Below the pieces are notes generated by a model that did not search any database, was not told where the DNA came from, and saw nothing but the letters and a program-made list of their open reading frames with translations. From assembly GCA_027484725.1 (NCBI GenBank), contig JAIXSK010000021.1, forward strand, positions 99,224 to 163,223: a stretch of DNA of 64,000 nt, read 5' to 3'. This stretch comes from Flavobacterium sp. GTDB lineage: Bacteria > Bacteroidota > Bacteroidia > Flavobacteriales > Flavobacteriaceae. Of the stretch, positions 48,801 through 58,162 are shown piece after piece. A program made the translations under genes and the position numbers. The number at the start of each line of letters is the position of its first letter. Position 1 is the first letter of the stretch.

Positions 48801-50120
48801 CTACCGGGCGTGCAAGTCCAGCCAAGCAGAGATTTGTTCTGCCGAAATAGGTTTTACTTGAATACTGTTGTTTGCATCGAGCAAATACATGGTGGGTGTT
48901 GCAAAAACAGAGTAATCATTTACCACCGGGCTGTCCCAACTTTTGAAGTCGCAAATAGAAATCCAATTAAAATCACGGATGAAATTTTGGTAATCTTGCT
49001 TTTGAGTATCAAGCGAAACAAACACGATTTCAAGCTGATATTGGTCTTTCCAGTTTTGGTAGAATTTTGCCAATTGGGGTATTTCTTCGGTGCATTTCTG
49101 ACACCAACTCGCCCCAAATACCACCAACTTGAATTTGTTTTTTAAATCGTATAAACTTTGGTTGATGTTTAATTGAATATTGGGTGCTTTTTGACCGTTA
49201 GCCATCTTTCTGTATTGCTCAAACAAGGCTTTGTGCTTGATATCTAAGGAACAGTTTTGGTCGTTGAGCATTTGCAGAGCCAGATGTTCCGAGGCTTGAA
49301 ACAAACTTCTTTTTTCATAAACCCGAAACAAATATTCGGCTATGTTTTGTTTGCGTTCAGAATTTGTTGAAAGGCTTTTTAATATTGAATCGGTTGCTTG
49401 ATTCAGCAAAGAATAATTATCCTCTCGATCCATCACAACAGTAATATAGGTTTGTAACAACTCTTCATACAATCCGGAATGGATCATTTTTGGATGGTTG
49501 AAATCAAGCTTTAGGAATTCATTTTTTAGCTCAGCTATACGTTCAGGATAACGCTTTAAACTAAGCTGTAAATCAGTACATAAAAATTTTAATTTTAAAT
49601 AGTAAAGTGCATAACTTTCTGGGTTGAGCTCATTTAAAAAATTCATTAAAACTGTATTGAGTTCTTGAAGTTCAGCATTAAAAAACAGACGCTTTTTTGG
49701 CTCGCTTTCGTAGTAGGGCAACAAACTCGTAATACCGGCTTTTTTGGCCTGTGTGCTTTGATAGAGCGATATGCCATGATCAAAAGTTTGGTTTTCATAT
49801 GAATGATTAAACTTTAAGCTCTTGGTTGAAGACAAGTCAGACCAGTTGACGTCAAAGTTTTCGCCGTTGAGCAGTACGATGATTTTTTTGCCTTGAAGTA
49901 TTTCAATGAGCGCTGCTCCTTGATAATTGGCAGGGTATTTTAGTTTGAAATTCCCGCTTGTATCTGTGGTACTTTTGTCAAGCTGAATTTCATTTAAACC
50001 CTCATAGCCTTTCAAAACAATTTCTTTGTTGGTTATTCCTTCAAAATGCCCCGACAAAGTAAATTCTTGCGCCCATGAAGCGGTTGCTGTAAAAAGAAGA
50101 ACAATTTTTAAAAGTTGCAT
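48801..50120 (-). CDS. TlpA-like thioredoxin-fold exported protein
   Basis: A 439-residue exported protein with a signal peptide (MQLLKIVLLFTATASWAQ), an N-terminal DUF4369-like beta domain (about 20-100), a long helical middle (about 110-305) and a C-terminal thioredoxin domain with GASWCQKCTEEIPQL (Cys340/Cys343) and the cis-Pro region FATPTMYLLD. TlpA/ResA-type proteins reduce disulfides or apocytochromes in the periplasm. It stands alone between bshA and the FISUMP lipoprotein. Confidence 0.88.
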   Translation of the reverse strand: MQLLKIVLLFTATASWAQEFTLSGHFEGITNKEIVLKGYEGLNEIQLDKSTTDTSGNFKLKYPANYQGAALIEILQGKKIIVLLNGENFDVNWSDLSSTKSLKFNHSYENQTFDHGISLYQSTQAKKAGITSLLPYYESEPKKRLFFNAELQELNTVLMNFLNELNPESYALYYLKLKFLCTDLQLSLKRYPERIAELKNEFLKLDFNHPKMIHSGLYEELLQTYITVVMDREDNYSLLNQATDSILKSLSTNSERKQNIAEYLFRVYEKRSLFQASEHLALQMLNDQNCSLDIKHKALFEQYRKMANGQKAPNIQLNINQSLYDLKNKFKLVVFGASWCQKCTEEIPQLAKFYQNWKDQYQLEIVFVSLDTQKQDYQNFIRDFNWISICDFKSWDSPVVNDYSVFATPTMYLLDANNSIQVKPISAEQISAWLDLHAR

Positions 50121-50133
50121 CTGATTTTTTTGA

Positions 50134-50165
50134 ACAAAAAAACTTCCTGTTGGTTGCAGGAAGTT
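50134..50165 (-). terminator. Terminator of the FISUMP lipoprotein gene
   Basis: AACTTCCTG (50141-50149) and CAGGAAGTT (50157-50165) form a perfect 9-bp stem; seven T follow on the minus strand. Confidence 0.9.
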
Positions 50166-50186
50166 TCTGATTGTGATTTTGGTTTG

Positions 50187-51884
50187 TTAATTTTTGATAC
50201 AGCGCACTGAATAACCTCCTGCTCTACCGTTGCTCACGTTGGTATAAACAGCTCCAGATTGAATCAATACATCATATGAATCATTGCCATCTACAGTTGA
50301 TGTCCAGAACCAAGCTTCTTGTCCTTGCCCTCTGATCACACCTGAATCAAAAGCGCGTTCACCGGCTACCGGAATTTTGAGAATTGAATTAAAGGCAGAA
50401 GTTGGTCCTGTAATTGAATATGCGGTAATTTCTGCTTTGAATTCAGTTCGGGTAGGAACACGATAACCAGCAGGACATGGATTGTTGATACCACTTGCGC
50501 CTTGCCATAAATTTTCATTACTGGGGCTTCTCCAATCGTATGGCATGCTTACTTGATCGGTTATAAACAGGCTGTTTTCAGGTTCATCATCTGTTGAAAA
50601 AGTGGTTGTTGTGCCGTTGACAGCAGTTCCTGGGTTGGTTCCCCAAGCGTCTTCTTCTCCTAATATCCATGTAATACTGGCATGCCCATCATTGCCTCTT
50701 CCCCATTGATACAAACAACCATAGGCTTCAAAATCTTTTGAAGAAGTAGCTGCTCTACTGGCTCCAAGGTTTCTATCCATCCAAATTTTTCCGGTTGATG
50801 AAGTAATCGGCACCACTACCGTTGGTTGGCTTCCGTCACAAATTGCATTGCCTTCGCTTGGGCCTGAGCCAGAACTTCCTCCGAGGGTGGTAAATGAAAT
50901 TTCATTTCCGTAGGCTGTTCCTGAAGTGTTGATGGCATAAGCACGAACAAAATAAGTAGTATTGGCCGTGAGTCCTGATATATCACTGGTAAAATTGCCT
51001 GTTGTTCCGGTGGCCGGAATGGTATTGTTAGAAGTGGTTGGCATTTCAGTAGTAGCCCAGCAAATTCCACGTGCTGTAATGGCTGATCCGCCGTCAGAAG
51101 TTATGTTTCCTCCGCTTGAAGCTGAGTTTTCAGTAATTGAGCTGGCCTCAGTTGTGATAATTGTTGCTAGACCAATATTGCTGGTTCCGTTGGTGGTAAA
51201 AGTTATTTGCGTTCCGTAACCGGTCCCGCCGCTATTGGTGGCGAATGCTTTTACATAATAAGTTGTACCTGCCAATAGGCCGGTGATGTTGCTGGTAAAT
51301 GTCCCCACGGTTGCCGCCGGATCATTGATTACATTATTAGCTATAGAAGGGTTTGGCGTGGTAGCCCAGCAGATACCTCTGGCAATCAAAGTTCCGCCGC
51401 CGGCTGAAGTTACTTCTCCTCCACTAATGGCTTCTGTATCTGTAACCTCGGTAGCCCCCGTTGTGGTAACGGTTGGTAAGGTAATGGTTGTTTCAGTGGT
51501 AGTAAAACTTTGTACAGCGCCATAGGCAATACCCGCACTGTTTTTGGCAAAAGCTCTGTAAAAATATTGGGTAACAGGCTGTAGTCCTACTAAGGTACAA
51601 GTAAAAGTGCCATTCGCGCCCGGGTTGTATACTTTGTTGTCGTCAATGGTTGGGTTGGGCGTTAAGGCGTAGCATACTCCGCGTGCCAATATAGTACTTT
51701 GACCGTTTGAAGTAACTTTTCCGCCACAATTTGCGGTTGTTCTATTGACTGCTTGAGCCGGATTGGTAATAATACTTGGTATAGATACATCAGTAGCTGT
51801 GGAATCATTTTCGGCAGCACATGAAACAAGAATAAAATGAATTACGGCTGTAAAAAATAAAACCGGCAATAGGTACTTTTTCAT
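50187..51884 (-). CDS. Lipoprotein with three Fn3-like repeats and a FISUMP domain
   Basis: A 565-residue lipoprotein (lipobox ILVSCAAEN). Three repeats of about 95 residues (roughly 40-135, 136-235, 240-335) share (A/C)xSGG(x)(V/I)TS, ARGICWAT and TYYVKAFATNSGGTGYG-like segments, as in fibronectin-type surface modules. The C-terminal 200 residues are the FISUMP domain (IWMDRNLGASRAA, YGCLYQWGRGNDGH, PCPAGYRVPTRTEF, GYSVRCIKN), a C-type-lectin-like fold. Probably surface-exposed and used in binding. The start at 51884 is chosen for the signal peptide. It lies about 80 bases downstream of the GH3 gene's stop and has its own terminator. Confidence 0.88.
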   Translation of the reverse strand: MKKYLLPVLFFTAVIHFILVSCAAENDSTATDVSIPSIITNPAQAVNRTTANCGGKVTSNGQSTILARGVCYALTPNPTIDDNKVYNPGANGTFTCTLVGLQPVTQYFYRAFAKNSAGIAYGAVQSFTTTETTITLPTVTTTGATEVTDTEAISGGEVTSAGGGTLIARGICWATTPNPSIANNVINDPAATVGTFTSNITGLLAGTTYYVKAFATNSGGTGYGTQITFTTNGTSNIGLATIITTEASSITENSASSGGNITSDGGSAITARGICWATTEMPTTSNNTIPATGTTGNFTSDISGLTANTTYFVRAYAINTSGTAYGNEISFTTLGGSSGSGPSEGNAICDGSQPTVVVPITSSTGKIWMDRNLGASRAATSSKDFEAYGCLYQWGRGNDGHASITWILGEEDAWGTNPGTAVNGTTTTFSTDDEPENSLFITDQVSMPYDWRSPSNENLWQGASGINNPCPAGYRVPTRTEFKAEITAYSITGPTSAFNSILKIPVAGERAFDSGVIRGQGQEAWFWTSTVDGNDSYDVLIQSGAVYTNVSNGRAGGYSVRCIKN

Positions 51885-51965
51885 AAATTGGTTTTTAGTT
51901 TTGACAAATCTAATTGATTTTCTGTTCAATAGATTTTATTTTTTGTGTTAAAATATTTTTTAAAA

Positions 51966-54944
51966 CTACTTGTTTATGGCTTCGTAAATGACTTTCTGTA
52001 TGTCTTCACGGATGTTTTCTTTTGAAAGCTGGTTTACTGATGCGTCCGGAAAAGTTCTGTTTGATAAGAAAATATAAATCAGTTCAGCGTCTGGGTCTGC
52101 CCAGGCAATGGTTCCGGTAAAACCTGTGTGTCCAAAACTACTCATCGAAGTGCAACCACAGGTTGGTCCGCTGGTTCCGGGCAATTGCGGTTTGTCTAAA
52201 CCCAGTCCGCGACGATTTCCTTCGGCACAAAAATAACAGGTATTAAAGGTGTCAAAAGTGCTCGATGAAAAATAATCTCTACCGCCATAAAATCCCTTTT
52301 GCAGATACATTTGCATCATTTTGGCCAAATCTATTGTATTTGAGAACAATCCGGCATGGCCACCAATTCCACCTTCCATAGCAGCTTCCATATCATGCAC
52401 ATAGCCTTGAATAATTTGATGTCTAAAATAAGTATCGTTTTCAGTAGGCGGAATGTCTCTTTTGTCAAATTTGCCCAACGGATTATAAAGTGTATTGTTC
52501 ATCCCCAATGGTTCAAAAAACTGTTCGGCTGCTAATTTATCAAGGCTTTTTCCGGTAGCTTTTTCGAGGTAATCGCGTAAAATGATAAACGCAAAATCAC
52601 TGTATTTGTATTCTTTTTTCTCAAGCAACGGACTTTTGATGATCTTTTGCATGATGCTGTCGTGGTAATCATTGCGCATGAACAAACTATCGGCTACTTG
52701 TTTTGAAAAATCTAGTGTTTTTAGTTTACTGTAGTATTTAGCCAACGGTTTTTGATTGGCATCTAAAGTTGCTTTATAAAACGGAATCCAAGCTTGTAAA
52801 CGGGCATAATGCGACAATAAATCTTTAAGCGGAATATCTTGTTTGTCTGAGCCTTCAAAAATGGGCAACAATGATTTTAAAGGCGTTTCTAAATTGATTT
52901 TTTGGGTGTCGTATTGCTGCATTACATTGGGTAAAGTACCGATGATTTTGGTCAGCGATGCAATGTCATAAATCGTACTGTTGTTGATTTTTGGGGCATC
53001 GGTTTCATAAGTCTGCGCACCGAATGATTTGTGATAAATAATTTTGCCCTTTCTGGCGACCAAAATTTGCATGCCCGGTGCCATTTTTTTGCTCACGGCA
53101 TAACGTGTAAAGTTTTCAATTTTTGACAAAGTTGCCGAATTCATCCCGACGTTTTCTGGCATGGCAAAACCAATTCGGTTGAGCTTTTCAGTGTTCATGC
53201 CCGCTCCAGCCTTGAATTGTTCGTTGATGCTTACCGGAAGTTTTCCCTGCGCAGCAATGGCACCAAAAATGAGTTCAGCAGAAACCGTTTGTGCAATTTC
53301 GCTGTTTTGATAGGATACAACAACCGCTTCAATATTGCTAAAATCCTGAATGGCGCTCAAAGCATATGGTCGTGTAAAAGCATCTAGAATAACCTTGTTG
53401 TCTTTGGCTATTTCACTCAGCCAAAGCAAGTCTTTGTCTGACATATTGTGACTTTTCCAAGCTTTGTCTGACTTGTGAAAGCCTACGATCACTTTGGTGA
53501 ATCCACGTAGTGAATCTTTGAGACATTCTAAATCGTCGTCGTTGATTTCTGTGATTTCTGTGTATTTTTTGAGCGTATTCACAAACGCACTGTTCTGATC
53601 ATCGCCCAACTTCACATAGGCAATTTTTTCTTTTTCAAGCGTTCGAATGGGTAAAATACTTTCGTGATTTTTGACAACAGTAACTGCATTTTCATACAAA
53701 TCATATTGCAGCGCATCACAGCTAACTGTGTTTAAATCATTATATAAGTTTTGGGTGTCAACTGCTTGATAATGATAAAGTCCGGTTTTGTATTTGTATT
53801 TAAGAATCTTCTTGACAGAATAAGCTAAACGCTCTTGTGAAATCAAACTGTCTTGCATGGCCATACAGATTTTTTCGGCGGCTACCGGCACATTTTCAGC
53901 ACAAAGCAGAATATCGTTTCCGGCCATAAACGCTTCTAAATCAATATCGCCCGGCTGACGGAAATTTTTGGCCGCTTTCATATTGAGCGCATCGGTAAAA
54001 ATGAGTCCTTTGAATCCAAGCTGATTTTTGAGTACATCAGTAATGATGTTGTGTGATACTGATGAAGGAACATCAGAACGTGGTTCTATACTCGGAACAT
54101 TCAAATGCGCCACCATGACCGAAGCCAAACCTTCTTGGAAAAGTTTTTTGTACGGATACATCTCCACTGAGTCAAGTCGAGCTCTTGTAAAATTGATGGT
54201 AGGTAAAGCATTGTGCGAATCAACTTCAGTATCGCCGTGGCCCGGGAAGTGTTTTCCGGTTGAAATGAGTCCTTGACTTTGATAACCTTTCATCAAGGCC
54301 AAAGCACTTTCGGTAACGTTTTCTTTGTTTTCACCAAAAGAGCGGAAGCCAATGATTGGATTTTTCGGGTTGGTATTGATGTCTAAAACGGGTGCAAAAT
54401 TAAAATGAACCCCCATGCGTTTGTTTTGCTGGCCCATTTGCTCACCTACTTTTTCAATGAGTTTTTTGTTTTCAATCGCGCCCAAAGTCATATTGAACGG
54501 ATAGCGATAAGTAGAATCTAAACGCATGCTCAAGCCCCACTCTGCATCAATTCCAATCAAAAGCGGAACTTTGGATTCTGCTTGATAACGATTGGTGAGT
54601 TTGGCTTGTCTCACTGGTCCGCCTTGAAAAAAAATAAGCCCGCCAACTTGATTCTCTTTAATGAGTTTATCAATTGATTTAATATGCAGCGAATCTTTAT
54701 TCGAATAAGCCGAAACCATGAACAGTTGTCCAATGCGCTCGTCAAAACCCATAGATTGATAAACACTGTCTACCCATTTTTTTTCAGCCAGCGAATCAAA
54801 ATCTTCTTCAAATTCGTCAGGCGTTTTAACGATGGGCGCAACAGCCACCGGTGTTTGAGTGGTTACTGCTTTTTTGGTAGAACAAGCTACACTCAATAAA
54901 AACAGACTGCCCCAAAGGCCGATTTTTGAAAGCGGTTTATGCAT
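51966..54944 (-). CDS. Lipoprotein: GH3 beta-N-acetylhexosaminidase fused to a beta-lactamase-like serine hydrolase
   Basis: A 992-residue two-enzyme lipoprotein (lipobox LLSVACS). Residues about 55-400 are a GH3 catalytic domain with the NagZ-type KHFPGHGDTEVDSHNALP (about 231) and the nucleophile segment LIFTDALNM (Asp318), followed by a GH3 C-terminal domain to about 575. Residues about 600-990 are a class C beta-lactamase/esterase-type domain with DIASLTK (Ser663, Lys666), YSD and GHTG. Together the domains could trim cell-wall muropeptides: a hexosaminidase plus a D,D-peptidase or esterase. The start at 54944 (MHKPLSKIG) is chosen for the signal peptide. Confidence 0.9.
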   Translation of the reverse strand: MHKPLSKIGLWGSLFLLSVACSTKKAVTTQTPVAVAPIVKTPDEFEEDFDSLAEKKWVDSVYQSMGFDERIGQLFMVSAYSNKDSLHIKSIDKLIKENQVGGLIFFQGGPVRQAKLTNRYQAESKVPLLIGIDAEWGLSMRLDSTYRYPFNMTLGAIENKKLIEKVGEQMGQQNKRMGVHFNFAPVLDINTNPKNPIIGFRSFGENKENVTESALALMKGYQSQGLISTGKHFPGHGDTEVDSHNALPTINFTRARLDSVEMYPYKKLFQEGLASVMVAHLNVPSIEPRSDVPSSVSHNIITDVLKNQLGFKGLIFTDALNMKAAKNFRQPGDIDLEAFMAGNDILLCAENVPVAAEKICMAMQDSLISQERLAYSVKKILKYKYKTGLYHYQAVDTQNLYNDLNTVSCDALQYDLYENAVTVVKNHESILPIRTLEKEKIAYVKLGDDQNSAFVNTLKKYTEITEINDDDLECLKDSLRGFTKVIVGFHKSDKAWKSHNMSDKDLLWLSEIAKDNKVILDAFTRPYALSAIQDFSNIEAVVVSYQNSEIAQTVSAELIFGAIAAQGKLPVSINEQFKAGAGMNTEKLNRIGFAMPENVGMNSATLSKIENFTRYAVSKKMAPGMQILVARKGKIIYHKSFGAQTYETDAPKINNSTIYDIASLTKIIGTLPNVMQQYDTQKINLETPLKSLLPIFEGSDKQDIPLKDLLSHYARLQAWIPFYKATLDANQKPLAKYYSKLKTLDFSKQVADSLFMRNDYHDSIMQKIIKSPLLEKKEYKYSDFAFIILRDYLEKATGKSLDKLAAEQFFEPLGMNNTLYNPLGKFDKRDIPPTENDTYFRHQIIQGYVHDMEAAMEGGIGGHAGLFSNTIDLAKMMQMYLQKGFYGGRDYFSSSTFDTFNTCYFCAEGNRRGLGLDKPQLPGTSGPTCGCTSMSSFGHTGFTGTIAWADPDAELIYIFLSNRTFPDASVNQLSKENIREDIQKVIYEAINK

Positions 54945-54955
54945 GAAATTTTTGA

Positions 54956-55438
54956 TTAAAAAAAACGACTGTGCCAACTTTCTCCTGCCGGAATTTCCCA
55001 GGCATAGTTCCATTCTTCAATGGTGTTGACCAGATTGTTGAATACGATGGTTTTTTCAGAAACCGCCTTGTCTTTGACCATTTTTTTGAATTCCATCAGA
55101 GGCTTGTAGGCAATGTGTTCGCCCAATTTGAAGGTTACATTCATTTTATCGAGTAAATCTACCTCATATTTTTGTTCGAGTTCTTGAATGAACTGAACCG
55201 AACGATCAATCGAGCAACCGGTGGCCTGTTGGATTTGTTGATTCACAGCAAAAATGATGAATCGATTGTATTTCATGACATACGAAGCTTCCAATGAAGT
55301 TCCGTGTGCTGACCAATCATCGATAAAATTCTTCACCTGAGCTTCCACAGCAGCCCACTCTTCGTCCGAAAATTTGCGGTTGGATTGATAAATCCAAATG
55401 CGTGATTCAGGCGGTAAATTTTCAAACGGAACGTACAT
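54956..55438 (-). CDS. Conserved hypothetical protein (Bacteroidota-specific)
   Basis: A 160-residue soluble protein starting MYVPFENLPPESRIWIYQSNR, with WSAHGTSLEASYVMKYNRFIIFAVN, CSIDRSVQFIQELEQ and a C-terminal WNYAWEIPAGESWHSRFF. Homologues in Flavobacteria are sometimes labelled as ABC-transporter ATPases, but no Walker motif is visible. The compact alpha/beta pattern suggests a small globular protein. It lies directly between the Fe-S protein gene and the GH3 gene, 10 bases after the former. Confidence 0.75.
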   Translation of the reverse strand: MYVPFENLPPESRIWIYQSNRKFSDEEWAAVEAQVKNFIDDWSAHGTSLEASYVMKYNRFIIFAVNQQIQQATGCSIDRSVQFIQELEQKYEVDLLDKMNVTFKLGEHIAYKPLMEFKKMVKDKAVSEKTIVFNNLVNTIEEWNYAWEIPAGESWHSRFF

Positions 55439-55448
55439 GTTTTTCTTT

Positions 55449-56237
55449 TTATAAATCTTGTGCGTTGGCAATAAGCTCGGCTACATCCAACACTTTTACT
55501 TGGCCTTCTTTTTCTTTGGCTTTCACGCCGTCGGTAAGCATGGTGTTGCAAAACGGGCAACCGGCTGCAATGATTTCTGATTGGGTTTCTAACGCGTCTT
55601 CAGTGCGCTCAACATTGATGTCTTTGTTGCCATTTTCGGGCTCTTTAAACATCTGTGCGCCACCGGCTCCACAGCACAAACCATTGGCCCGTGAACGTTT
55701 CATCTCAACCAATTCGGCATCGAGTTTTTGAATCAAATCACGCGGAGCTTCATAAACATTATTGGCGCGTCCCAAATAACACGGATCGTGAAAAGTGATT
55801 TTCTTTCCTTTAAATTGACCGCCTTCTATGGTCAATCTTCCGGCATCGAGCAATTCTTTCAGAAACTCAGTGTGGTGCAACACCTGATAACTTCCGCCCA
55901 ATTCAGGATATTCATTTTTGAGCGTGTTAAAGCAATGCGGACAAGCAGTCACAATCTTTTTAGCTTCATAAGCATTGAGTACTTCAATGTTCATGAGTGC
56001 TTGCATTTGGAACAAAAATTCGTTTCCTGCGCGTTTGGCCGGATCTCCGGTACAGCTTTCTTCGGTTCCCAAAACCGCAAACTCAACTTGTGCACGATTG
56101 AGAATTCGAACAAAAGCTTTGGTAATTTTCTTAGCTCGATCGTCAAAACTTCCGGCACAACCCACCCAAAATAAAACTTCGGGTTGTTTTCCTTGTGCCA
56201 GCATTTCAGCCATGGTTGGTACGTTTAATTGCTCCAT
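55449..56237 (-). CDS. (Fe-S)-binding protein with CCG domains (HdrB/LutA/GlpC-like)
   Basis: A 262-residue protein with two cysteine-rich CCG domains. The first has FWVGCAGSFDDRAKKI and TACPHCFNTLKNEYPELGG; the second has FHDPCYLGRANNVYEAPR, LCCGAGGAQMF and AGCPFCNTML. These domains bind iron-sulphur clusters and occur in HdrB, LutA and the GlpC family. With the membrane 4Fe-4S protein at 56822-58156 it probably forms a quinone-linked oxidoreductase. A HAD-like gene lies between them. Confidence 0.9.
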   Translation of the reverse strand: MEQLNVPTMAEMLAQGKQPEVLFWVGCAGSFDDRAKKITKAFVRILNRAQVEFAVLGTEESCTGDPAKRAGNEFLFQMQALMNIEVLNAYEAKKIVTACPHCFNTLKNEYPELGGSYQVLHHTEFLKELLDAGRLTIEGGQFKGKKITFHDPCYLGRANNVYEAPRDLIQKLDAELVEMKRSRANGLCCGAGGAQMFKEPENGNKDINVERTEDALETQSEIIAAGCPFCNTMLTDGVKAKEKEGQVKVLDVAELIANAQDL

Positions 56238-56284
56238 ATTTTTTAAGTTGCTGATTTTATTTTAAGCTTAACTGCTTAGTCACT

Positions 56285-56731
56285 CTATTCGTGTTTTCCG
56301 TCATCAAAAACCTGAATGGTTACTTCTTTTTCAATTAAGTCGGTAAATTTTCCGCGGTAACGAGTGGCTTTTACCAAGTGATTGTCAATCCAGTGGTAGT
56401 TGCCGCCCCGTGGTTTTCCGAACAGAATTCCGTGGTATTTAAAACCGTGTTTTTTAAGCCAGATTTCTGTGTACTCTCGGTGTGCTTCAGTTCTGGAAGT
56501 GAAGAAGAAAATAATATGTCCTTCGTCGTACCATTTGTTTAAAGTGACCAATGCATCCGGATAAACCTCGGCGGTAAGCATTCGCTCCGGCTCTTCGTTG
56601 GGAATGTCGTCGCAAATGGTTCCGTCAATGTCAATGAGATAATTTTTAATTCCTTCAGGCAAAATCGGACTCAGGTGTTGCCCGTTTTCAGTTACAGTTT
56701 GTAAGTTTTTTTCAATGTCTTCCGCTTTCAT
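56285..56731 (-). CDS. HAD-like phosphatase domain protein
   Basis: A 148-residue protein with the HAD motif I YLIDIDGTICDD, motif II FFFTSRTEAHREYTE and a late WIDNH motif. It resembles the LNS2/polynucleotide-kinase-like short HAD group. It has sometimes been called phosphoheptose isomerase in Flavobacteria, but no SIS domain is present. It lies between the two Fe-S protein genes; substrate unknown. Confidence 0.75.
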   Translation of the reverse strand: MKAEDIEKNLQTVTENGQHLSPILPEGIKNYLIDIDGTICDDIPNEEPERMLTAEVYPDALVTLNKWYDEGHIIFFFTSRTEAHREYTEIWLKKHGFKYHGILFGKPRGGNYHWIDNHLVKATRYRGKFTDLIEKEVTIQVFDDGKHE

Positions 56732-56821
56732 TTTTTTTCCTTTTTTAGTGGTTTTTCAAGTTCATTTGACAAATCCTCAAGCCTCACAAATATGAGTATT
56801 CATCGTTGATATAAAGTGTAA

Positions 56822-58156
56822 TTATGATTCGTTTTTCCAGTTTAATCGGTCTTGTTGGTTGTATTGCCATGGCGCACCGTTGTTTTCAATGTTGGTCATC
56901 ATGGCGTTGAGCGACATAGGAGCCGCGCTTTGTTCCATCACCAAATAACGACGCATGTCCATGATGATCGATAACGGGCTGATGTTTACCGGACATTCCT
57001 CAACACAAGCATTACATGATGTACACGCCCAAAGCTCTTCTTGGGTAATGTAATCATTGAGCAAAGATTTATTGTCCGGAACAAAAACGCCTTTATTGGA
57101 ATCGATATTTTTACCTACTTCTTCCAAACGGTCGCGTGTGTCCATCATGATTTTACGCGGAGATAGTTTTTTACCGGTTTGGTTGGCCGGGCACGATGAA
57201 GTACAGCGTCCGCATTCGGTACAGGTGTATGCATTGAGCAATTGTACCCAATTCAAATCCATGACATCACTGGCACCGAATTTAGCTGGAGCCTCAGTAG
57301 CATTAGCCGGTGGTGCGGCAAAAGGATCGGCGTTGGGATCCATCATGAGTTTGACTTCTTTAGTCACTGACTCAAGATTGTCAAATTTTCCTTTGGCATT
57401 CAAATCAGCGTAAAAAGTATTTGGAAACGCTAATAAAATGTGCAAATGTTTTGAATAATAGAGATAGTTCAAGAAAATGAGAATTCCAATGATGTGAATC
57501 CACCAGAAAGTTCTTTCAAGCATCTGAACAAGTGAATTGTTCATTCCGTCAAAAATAGGCGCCAAGAATTGCGACACCGGAAAGGCGCCCGCTTGATGAT
57601 AATGCCCGAATCCGCCCGGAACGTTTTGCAAATGAAAATCGGCGGCGTTCATGAGTAAGAACAATGACATCAAAACAATTTCAAAATATAAGATGTAATT
57701 GGCATCGCTGGCTGGCCAACCTTTTAAATCTGAACTAACAAATCGTTTGAGTTTGATGATGTTTCTGCGAACCAAAAACGCAATTACCGCAATTAAAACG
57801 AGTAAAGCCAAAATTTCAAATGAACCGATGAGTACATCGTACAATCCGCCCATAAATGAGAAAACGCGGTGGGTTCCAAACAATCCATCGATGACAATTT
57901 CAAGAACTTCAATGTTGATGATGACAAATCCTACATACACCAAAATGTGTAAAAATCCAGCCACTGGTCGTTTGACCATTTTAGATTGACCCAAAGCCAC
58001 GCGAATCATGTTGTTCCAGCGTTCATTCTTGCGATCGGTGCGGTCAATGTCTTGTCCAAGGTTGATGTTTCTGATGAGTTTTTTGACATTCTTGGTAAAG
58101 TAACCAATGCCGGCTACCAATATCAAGGCGAAAAATAGGTTTCCTAAAATGCTCAT
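56822..58156 (-). CDS. Membrane (Fe-S)-binding oxidoreductase subunit
   Basis: A 444-residue protein with four or five N-terminal membrane helices (about 1-25, 65-90, 105-125, 150-175, 215-240) and a C-terminal double ferredoxin domain: CTECGRCTSSCP (about 317) and CTSCNACVEECP (about 380). The membrane part resembles cytochrome-b-like NarI/HdrE domains. With the CCG protein it resembles a split HdrDE or LutABC-type complex that passes electrons to or from quinone. Electron donor unknown. Confidence 0.88.
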   Translation of the reverse strand: MSILGNLFFALILVAGIGYFTKNVKKLIRNINLGQDIDRTDRKNERWNNMIRVALGQSKMVKRPVAGFLHILVYVGFVIINIEVLEIVIDGLFGTHRVFSFMGGLYDVLIGSFEILALLVLIAVIAFLVRRNIIKLKRFVSSDLKGWPASDANYILYFEIVLMSLFLLMNAADFHLQNVPGGFGHYHQAGAFPVSQFLAPIFDGMNNSLVQMLERTFWWIHIIGILIFLNYLYYSKHLHILLAFPNTFYADLNAKGKFDNLESVTKEVKLMMDPNADPFAAPPANATEAPAKFGASDVMDLNWVQLLNAYTCTECGRCTSSCPANQTGKKLSPRKIMMDTRDRLEEVGKNIDSNKGVFVPDNKSLLNDYITQEELWACTSCNACVEECPVNISPLSIIMDMRRYLVMEQSAAPMSLNAMMTNIENNGAPWQYNQQDRLNWKNES

Positions 58157-58162
58157 AACCGC

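Noticed and set aside
54956..55438. ABC transporter ATPase (label often given to this protein)
   Set aside because: No Walker A, Walker B or signature motif can be seen in 160 residues.
56285..56731. Phosphoheptose isomerase
   Set aside because: No SIS domain; the visible DxDGT-type motif is HAD-like.
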